From: Mesodorylaimus sp. YZB2_4
Taxonomy: Eukaryota > Nematoda > Enoplea > Dorylaimida > Dorylaimidae
DNA: 64,000 nt
NCBI GenBank assembly: GCA_030248295.1
Contig: JASANH010001440.1
Location: 248,001-312,000, forward strand
Direction of reading: 5' to 3'
Below, piece by piece: positions 57,301-64,000 of the stretch. Position 1 is the first letter of the stretch; every line of letters begins with the position of its first letter. The translations under genes were made by a program, and so were the position numbers. The notes under the pieces were generated by a model that worked only from the letters and a program-made list of their open reading frames with translations, was not told the origin of the DNA and ran no database searches.

Positions 57301-59456
57301 AACGCGTGGGATTGGCTGGCCGCTGAAAAGACTCTGTTCAGAAGCAAAGAATTTTTTAACTGCATTACTGTATATTACTGCCGATGTTGAAATGCAATTT
57401 CAGCGACTTCTTTTCTTCTTAATTGATACGCTTTGTCGTTGAATCCCTGAAAGACAGGCTGATGTGGGTCCAAAACTCCCAAAGGGCCGCATTCTGGGGA
57501 GGAACCACACAAAAGCCCAGGGCAACTAACCAAGTCGTCCAACCTGGGCTAGTTCGCAGCCGATCATCACCTGGATGGTCGAGTTTTCAAATGGCTCAGG
57601 CTCACTTTGTCACCTGGGTGATGATCGGCTGCTGGATCGCCAGAAGGGCCTCTAGAAAATGATTATTCAACCCATCGTCCTTACTGGATGTCGGCTATCC
57701 AACTCGGGTTCGTATCTGGTGATGATGTGGCTGCATTTGTCCAAATCGTACACAGAACTGGGGAACCACACCGATTTCTCTTGCTCTTCCTCATCTTGAC
57801 CAGCATAGACACTAATGCGCCTCAGTGCGTTCTTGGACGACAGAACTCTGGTCGCCTTGATAAAATCTTGCTTCGTGCTCTTACATTTAATTAGAATATC
57901 GAAGTGTTGACTAGCAGATTTGTTAGAGTGCGACGGTGCTGGTGGTCGAGTTTCCAAATGGCTAAGGCTCACTTTGTTAGCCTGCATAAAGAAAAGGATG
58001 GAAGTGAGACTGACAATGAGAGGGAATAGTGTGTTCATCAAAACCATGCCCCCTGTGTGTAACACAGGCAACAGGGCCAGCAGTGCTTCTCTCGGTGACC
58101 ATGACTCTCAAGGACAGCACGTCAGCCAGTCAGGTTGATGTTTCACTGGTCCTTGATTGCCGCTGCCCTGTGTTTGCGGAATGCCCAAGATCTACTCCGT
58201 GGGCCCCACCATCAGTCAATCTCTGACCCACGCCAGGGAGACACCCCTAGAGGGGGGCTAGCGTGTCCGAGAAGCACACCCTGATTTGTCCACAGTATCT
58301 CTAAAGAAGAAGCAAGCTGCTCGGCTTACCATCAGACTTTCAACCAATTCCGAAATCAATGCCATGTTTCCTTGGCATTCCAAAACTGCAGAAAAGCTGG
58401 CGCCATGTTCAGCGGTGGTCTTGTCATTAGCCTCGACCGTTTCGAAAGCAGAATCCAAATCAGCTTCGATGTCGTCTAGCGAGTCCATCCGTGGCATATC
58501 TTGCTCGCGATGGAGCATTGATTCGAAACGAGCATCTTCGATCAAGCTCCGACGCCGACCACGATATCCATTCTGGGGTAAAAGTTACCCTTAGAGCTGA
58601 CCATGCACGACGAAACTGAACAGTGTTTGAATATACTGTAGGTTTATGAAAGCGGGTGTTGATATTTCAAGCACTGCTACTGCTGTGATCACAAGGTCAT
58701 TCAAAAAAAATCATTTACTTGTCCCAAATGGCAATGCTTTCAGTACTTTAACTTGTTTTAAGACACTGAAAAGTTTTTGTCAGACTCGCAATCAGTGCGT
58801 TTTATCACAACAGTGGCATCACTAGAAGGGGCTGTGGTCTGTTGTAGTGTAAAGTGGGTCATATTCATGTCACCATCAAGTCTGACAAGAGAAACTTTGC
58901 GTACACTGTGGAGACACAAGGTCAGACTTTCCTTGTGAGGTCTGACAAAGGCAGAGACTGCGAGGACAGGCTGAACAAGATCATCCTCGCTGGCTTTGGA
59001 CGCTTGACATTAGGTACACTTCATATGTGTCCAAATCACCACATTTTTAAACACACAAACACACCATTTTTAATTGTATGGATGCATGGTGCTAATCTTA
59101 TGCCTGTTTTCGTTTTCGTTTGCAAGTACCGAGTGTTGATGCCATCAAAAAGCACCAGACCCACATCATCCCGCCATACCTTACATCAGGTCTGCACACC
59201 ACCAGGGTGCTCCTGGCCACACACAGAGTCGGCTAGTAGGGGTGGGTGGCCCAAGGTCGAATACATCATTTATACCCAGCACGCTCCGCACTCAAATCGC
59301 TGAAAAGCCTAACCTAACATGGCCGATCAGTCAGACTCATATGCCCGAGAAACATTACTGTTAGATTCACGCAAGCCATACTGTAGCCACGATCCTTACT
59401 TCGATACTGTAGGCCTTCTGGACGGAAAATTGTTTTCGTTTTACTCCCGATTCCAT
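54313..59456 (-). CDS. TH: Tyrosine 3-hydroxylase
   Basis: Eleven exons: 59456..59400, 58572..58330, 57981..57685, 57446..57379, 57322..57272, 57216..57071, 55814..55679, 55617..55491, 55434..55339, 54851..54718, 54487..54313. They sum to 509 aa, every phase matches, and the length equals known THs. The N-terminus [19 protein letters not shown] then [17 protein letters not shown] is the TH regulatory segment, with S28 in RRRS like the PKA site Ser40. LSHLETRP starts the ACT-like domain. The catalytic domain has [29 protein letters not shown] and [10 protein letters not shown]; iron ligands H337, H342 and E382 are intact. The C-terminal part is the tetramerisation region. It converts tyrosine to L-DOPA with tetrahydrobiopterin and oxygen in dopamine-type neurons and cuticle or melanin synthesis. 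RRRSLIED and [14 protein letters not shown] separate it from phenylalanine and tryptophan hydroxylases. Confidence 0.95.
56489..56652 (-). repeat. tRNA-derived SINE (family B, variant) in TH intron 6
   Basis: Read on the minus strand: GCGTCTGCCTCTCACGCTGG, B box GGTTCGACTCCC, body GCCCTCGAGTGCGC, and a GACAT microrepeat tail. It shares its body with the copy at 62273. Confidence 0.8.
57556..57632. repeat. Inverted repeat enclosing a copy of TH exon-3 sequence
   Basis: GCAGCCGATCATCACC (57556) and GGTGATGATCGGCTGC (57617) are perfect 16-bp arms. The 45 bp between them, read on the minus strand, encode [13 protein letters not shown]. This nearly repeats the start of TH exon 3 ([14 protein letters not shown], 57981 downward). 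It is bounded by an AG and a GT, so it looks like a miniature exon inside TH intron 3. Confidence 0.85.
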
Positions 59457-60189
59457 CTCGAAACTTGGTTTATTCCCCAGCGAGGCCTCCGAGCAAGCTT
59501 CTTTGACGACGACCACCAGTTTTCTTGAGCCCTCATTGAAGTCGCTAATCACTCACCAGTCCTCGCATTGACGTCTTGGTCGTCAAGCATTTACTACGCT
59601 TCACCAACAATCACCCTCCTAAGAGCTCATTGAACAACAGTTTATGTCGAGCAAAATCCGAGTAAATCTTCCATTTGCCAAGTGCTTAATGGTTAAATCC
59701 ATGAGCAGACTGCGCAAAAAGCACTTTCAAACGGGAGAAAATCGCCGGAAACGGAGATTGCGGACTATAATCGTCTTTGAATGCGCCACGGACACGTTTG
59801 ATAGACAAGCGTGATGCGAGGGGTTCATATTCGAACATTCCAACTGGAAATCAAGACACTTTTTTAGCGTCGCCTACGTGTCTGATTGGCCGCAGCTCAG
59901 ACTCGCAGAATTAGAAATAGCGGTTAGTCAGAGTATGATGACCAACAATGGGGACCTGAAGTTTTGAGCTTTCATACATGGACGCTGCACAGCCGAGCAC
60001 TTGCAGCTCCACTGCGGACGGGTTCACCTGACACGATAGGTTATGCCCAATATTGAGCTGAAATGATACCCTTGCAATCCTGAAGCATGCCTGGTCATCC
60101 TCTACCAAATCACTCCAAACTCTTAAATTTCCAAGCACAATTCTTCAAAACGACTTTCAAAATATTCAAAATTCCTGGTATCTAGATTT
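59457..60189. other. Intergenic region between UTP3 and TH
   Basis: The TH promoter and the UTP3 3' UTR should both lie here, since both genes read on the minus strand. Plus-strand frames 58854..59303 and 59319..59528 overlap TH exon 1 and its neighbours and are shadows. No clear TATA or CRE element could be singled out by eye. Confidence 0.5.
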
Positions 60190-63100
60190 TCAATGCAGCT
60201 TGACACTGCGAACAACATTGGCTTTGATTCCTCGTATTTCTCCTCCATATCTCTGAAGTTCTTTGCGGGCGTCGGGAAGCTGCAACAAAAGGCACACGTT
60301 AGAAAGCCTAGCGATCTCACGACCCCAAGTGCGAATCGGGATCACATCTTCCTGGGCCAGTGGGCTGTAATTCATACATAACAACAGGCTATGCCTCAGA
60401 AGGACCAGGAGCCACTTTCACAGTCAGCTAGAGCGTGTCCAAATTCATGGGGACGCCCTACATCATCAAGCTATGACAGTAAATTTGGGACATGTACAAG
60501 ATGCCTGTGAAAGTGGCCCCACGTGGAAAATTACTTCAAAGACCCTAGATACCGGCCATATCATCCCCTACGCCCTAATCTTATCCGACTCCATATCACC
60601 CACATATTGCACAAAAAAACTATTATTTCGTGAAAGACCATGAATTAATCGGCTAGGCCTAAACAACCAAATGCGACTCGAGCTCTTTTTTTTTAATTTT
60701 TGTGGGCTGAAGCCCGTTTTGCCTAGCCGGCCAGCAGTCAAACCTTCTAAGCAGGGTGGGGTCCGGCACACACACCAGCATCCCTGTGCGTGTCTCCACG
60801 AGGAGCACCTCCACGAGAGGGCATCCTGGACCACACCGACTTCCTCGGACGATGGCGGGGGGCTGTGAACCCTGCCGGTGTTGGACAGCCGAGACTGTCT
60901 ACTCGTTTGGCTTCAGTCCCTCCACTCGGAGCACCTCTGGTGAGTCCCCCACGGCCTGGCGTGCAAGGTCAGCGAGGGTTTATGGTTCGCAAACCGACCT
61001 CCATGACCGGGGATCGAACCCGGGACGAGTCCAGCCACTCGCTCCCGAGCGATACGGAGAGACAAATGCCGAGCCGCTGCACCACCGCGGCTCGAGCTCA
61101 TGATTCCTCTTGGAAGAACATCCACTCGGAAGACAATCGAAACCCAACGCAGGGATTTGGGGCCCACTGAAATCCAGGGTTGTATATTTGTCAAACTTTC
61201 AATATTTGCCCGTCGAAAAATCTCATAAATCAGCTGCAAAAGGCCTCCAACTAAACTTATTTTAGGCGGCCGCCTGGGGTCCACAAAATTATAGAGTAGA
61301 TCGCCAGCAGCCACAAAACGGTTCTCAGTAATCAACGACTCGAGCTATTATCCATCAATCGGCCATTTTTCAAAAACATTCGCACTCACCTGACTCTTCT
61401 TCTTATGAACCGCTTTCTTGAATCTCATGCGATTTTTGACACGTGGATTTCTCTGTTCTTTCTTTCGACTCGGCGTCAAACCCTTATTCCTCTCAATCTG
61501 CAATAAGTAACATGCTCTTTGTAACATTATCACAAACCCAGCACCCTAATCCTCTCCCTTCCCCTTCGGTTCATTCTCGTCATCCCATCTATTAGGGAGG
61601 ATAACAGAAATTGAGCAACTAGCTCACATATCAGGCGGCAATATGCACAAACCTCAGTTGGGTGATCAGCCATGGGTCAGGTAGCAGAACTTGGTGACCA
61701 GCTGGCAGTTTTTGCAAAGTTGGATGAGGACAAGGTTCATAAGCATAGCACTCTCGAGAAATATTATAAAGCTTGAACCACGAACAGAATATCGAGCAAG
61801 GAACACCACTGGCTTTCCCCCAAATACTACAGTCCCTGGTCACCACCCATTCAGTAGTACAAAAGCCTTGATCTCCTTTAGATTCATACTTCGATAGACT
61901 GGTCCACTCACCTCATAAGTGACTCCTCGCTTTCCAACCTCTTCCTCTCCCACTTCTCGTTCCTTCATTTCGTTATCTCCTTCCTCGCCTTCGTCAATTT
62001 TCCACTGAACTCGTTTCTTGGCATCTTTTGCTTGTTTTCTTTTCTTTTTTATTGAACTTTGTTCTTTCTTTTTTTCCACTGTACTGATCAAATGAATAAC
62101 ATCACCAATCGATGATCCACCTTCTAAAATCCTGGCCAAACGTTTGATATTCTCATCAAAATGACTGTATTGCTCGTCAATTTCATTCACGAGCTAAAAC
62201 AGAAACTTGTTCGACCACGCACGTTGCACCACATAAGGTAAGCAGTCGGATGGGCCCTTGCCACCTGTGAAACAATGTCATGTCATTCCTTATCCATACC
62301 CGAGCACTATACAGCACACTCGAGGGCTAGGGAAAACATAAATCTACAATAAATTTTTACCGAGGTGGGAGTAGAACCCTCCCCTCTAAGTGCGCACCCG
62401 GCGTATAGACAGATGTCTTAACCGCTAGGCCACGACCCGGAAGTTTCAGTCTGAAACAGCCGGGTCGTGGTCGTGACCTTCAGTTCATGACTGACTGGCC
62501 ACATCACTGATTTTGTACTATTTTTTGATGGCTTAGGGGTAGGGGTCAAAGATATTAGCCCCCCTTTGCCCTCATACCTCACTATTACTTCGCCTGACAG
62601 GGGCCACTTACCTTTTTGAAACTCATGATCCGATCAATAACTGGATGATTATCGATCGGTTGCCGCATAGCTTTCAAGACAAAATAGAATTGTAAATTGA
62701 GAAGATAACTGAAAAAACAATCATTCCTTCCTTTTCTTCCTCTTTCAGCTTTCACCACTCACTTCATATACAATTCGTATTTTTTTGATACCCAGTCAAA
62801 CATCGAAACGGCATTTGTATCCGCACTATTTTCGCTGCTATATTCCAATAAAGCATTCGAAACTGGTTCGAGATATTTCTGAACCAGTTCTGACTAAAAA
62901 TTGACGCAATTCAAATTTATAACACAGAATCAAAAAATCACTTTATAAATGAGAAAATTACTTTTGTTTGATATTCTTCGATAAGAGAGAGCAATTCAGG
63001 TGACTGCTGTTGAAGAAGCTGAAAAGCAGTGGAGTCTAAGAATCGTTTTCCAGACGTGAGGTAAGGAGGACGTATAGATCACTGATGTCAAGGATACCTA

Positions 63101-63887
63101 AGTTATCAGTATGGGGTACTCAGCCTTACCCAGTTAGTGGTCTCCTTTCCCTTTCGACTATCGACCCCTCCGGTTGGGAGAACCCCTCTGGTTGATGCTA
63201 CGGTCACAGGTGCACTTCAGTTATAAGACCTCCATTGCTCCAGTCGGAGTTTTAGGCACACAAAAAATTGGAATTACATCCTCTTCCTCTCCCTCGCCAG
63301 CGGAAAGGAGGTGGAGAGAACGCTTCACCCCATTCTCTGACGGCTAGGAAGCAAACCCAGGTCGATCAGCCCGCACAAGCCCTGCCAATTAAGCCATGCC
63401 AGACGCCTTTCACCGTTATCCATCACCGGGGCAGATTACAGGACCAACTTTGCCCCTAGCCTTCATTATCACCTCCAGGGGCACATAGTGCACAACGTGG
63501 CTGGCCAGGCCGAGTCAAACACTGGCCCATGAGTCCACTTGATTGATCACCTTAGTGAAGTTTTTAGACATGCCGACAGCCGACCGTCTGCGCTCACCTC
63601 CAACTTTTCTTCCTCCGTCAAAACTGACAAATCCGCTCGCACGATTTCCTTCTCCAATTGTGGCCCCATTCCTGCCATCGTCTTCGTCCCTGTCTCGACA
63701 CTGTCCAACTTGAAGTCATCCTCAGTCATTTGCTGCACGAGGCGTTTCTGCAGGCTAATCGCCTCTTGTTCCTCCAACTCCGCAGCCTCCACATCCGAGC
63801 CACTGAGACCCGCCCGGTCATCACCAGCGAAATCAGTCGAGTAATAGGCCTTCTTCCTTTTGCCCCATGCGTCGGCGCTCGGTAAAT
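60190..63887 (-). CDS. UTP3: UTP3/SAS10 small-subunit processome protein, 5' partial
   Basis: Seven exons are in the window: 63887..63598, 63018..62962, 62893..62763, 62708..62612, 62193..61912, 61497..61390, 60279..60190. All phases agree and give about 351 residues. Landmarks match the family: AWGKRKKAYYSTDF, GLSGSD, AISLQKRLVQQ, LTEEEKLE joined to LLQQQSPELLSLIE, NYLLNLQFYFVLKA (the Sas10/Utp3/C1D domain), QPIDNHPVIDRIM, KRGVTYE, the C-terminal KGLTPSRKKEQRNPRVKNRM, and the end QRYGGEIRGIKANVVRSVKL. The family acts in the nucleolus in 18S rRNA maturation. The acidic N-terminus must lie beyond 64000. Introns carry SINEs at 60686, 62273 and 63280. Confidence 0.94.
60686..61090 (-). repeat. 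Complete tRNA-derived SINE (family A) in the last UTP3 intron
   Basis: On the minus strand: GCGGTGGTGCAGCGGCTCGG (A box), GGGTTCGATCCCCGG (B box), then the same body as the copy at 18966, ending in an A tract. A perfect 9-bp target duplication CTCGAGCTC flanks it (60677..60685 and 61091..61099). Confidence 0.9.
62273..62440 (-). repeat. tRNA-derived SINE (family B, variant) in a UTP3 intron
   Basis: Minus-strand head CGTGGCCTAGCGGTTAAGAC (A box) and GGTTCTACTCCCACC (B box, one base off), body CCCTCGAGTGTGC, and GACAT tail. It pairs with the copy at 56489. A hairpin abuts its head (62430..62470). Confidence 0.82.
63280..63410 (-). repeat. Possible tRNA-derived SINE (third type)
   Basis: On the minus strand TGGCTTAATTGGCAGGGC resembles an A box and GGGTTTGCTTCC a degenerate B box at the usual distance. 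Only one copy is seen in the window and no target duplication was found. Confidence 0.4.
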
Positions 63888-64000
63888 CTGAAATGACAAA
63901 ACCTACTTCGGTTTCTTTGTTTTTACAGGCCACAGGTGTAACAAACTACACTACTTTGGGGAAGACCCAACGGGATGAGGGTATCAAAACTATTTTAACA

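Noticed and set aside
58286-58594. Plus-strand 102-aa frame
   Set aside because: Shadow of TH exon 2, whose minus-strand reading matches TH regulatory sequence.
54313-59456. Phenylalanine or tryptophan hydroxylase
   Set aside because: The N-terminal [13 protein letters not shown] segment and [14 protein letters not shown] are tyrosine-hydroxylase features and not those of the sister enzymes.
59911-60138. Second gene just below UTP3
   Set aside because: The frame lacks an ATG (it opens at an alternative start), directly follows the UTP3 stop, and is best read as 3' UTR.
62380-62445. tRNA gene on the minus strand
   Set aside because: The B box is mutated, no cloverleaf closes, and the sequence continues into a SINE tail shared with 56489.

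Overview
This window is nuclear DNA from a bilaterian animal, most likely a protostome invertebrate. Coding sequence is split into short exons bounded by GT..AG introns. Recognisable animal genes include tyrosine hydroxylase, TMEM138, GM2 activator, UTP3/SAS10, bestrophins and an insulin-family peptide. The intergenic space carries tRNA-derived SINEs, foldback/MITE-type elements and LINE debris. The tyrosine hydroxylase N-terminus resembles the arthropod form, but I cannot place the phylum. There are no rRNA genes, genuine tRNAs, CRISPR arrays or prokaryotic operons.

Layout. 0.9-2.0 kb (+): a secreted protein with one FN3-like domain and a Thr/Ser-rich repeat. 3.9-5.3 kb: an unknown membrane-anchored protein exon (-) and a broken galectin-like sequence (+). 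7.3-8.4 kb (+): a complete four-exon TMEM138 gene. 9.1-9.6 kb (-): a two-exon insulin-family gene with no dibasic site between its B and A regions, so IGF-like. 12.4-22.4 kb (-): three bestrophin chloride-channel paralogues in tandem, each with two exons and the same phase-2 intron; the last two come from a recent segmental duplication. 23-25 kb: foldback and MITE sequences. 26.6-31 kb (+): a second FN3-like secreted protein and a disrupted C-type lectin + PAN gene. 32.9-37.4 kb (-): a close series of small genes comprising the end of an unknown gene, a secreted precursor whose ATG overlaps that gene's stop codon, a 62-aa protein, and GM2 activator. 41.2-46.5 kb (+): four small secreted peptides, each with its ATG 0-2 nt after a splice-acceptor-like AG. 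47.5-47.8 kb (-): a two-exon 65-aa protein. 48-54 kb: gene-poor, with LINE and SINE remnants. 54.3-59.5 kb (-): a complete 11-exon tyrosine hydroxylase. 60.2-63.9 kb (-): UTP3/SAS10, with its 5' end outside the window.

The genes do not form one pathway. What stands out is local duplication of families (bestrophins, small secreted peptides, FN3-like proteins) and a secreted-protein bias. Housekeeping or neuronal genes (TMEM138, TH, UTP3) sit between these families. Multi-exon models were assembled by hand from splice signals, reading phase and remembered family alignments; no search was run.
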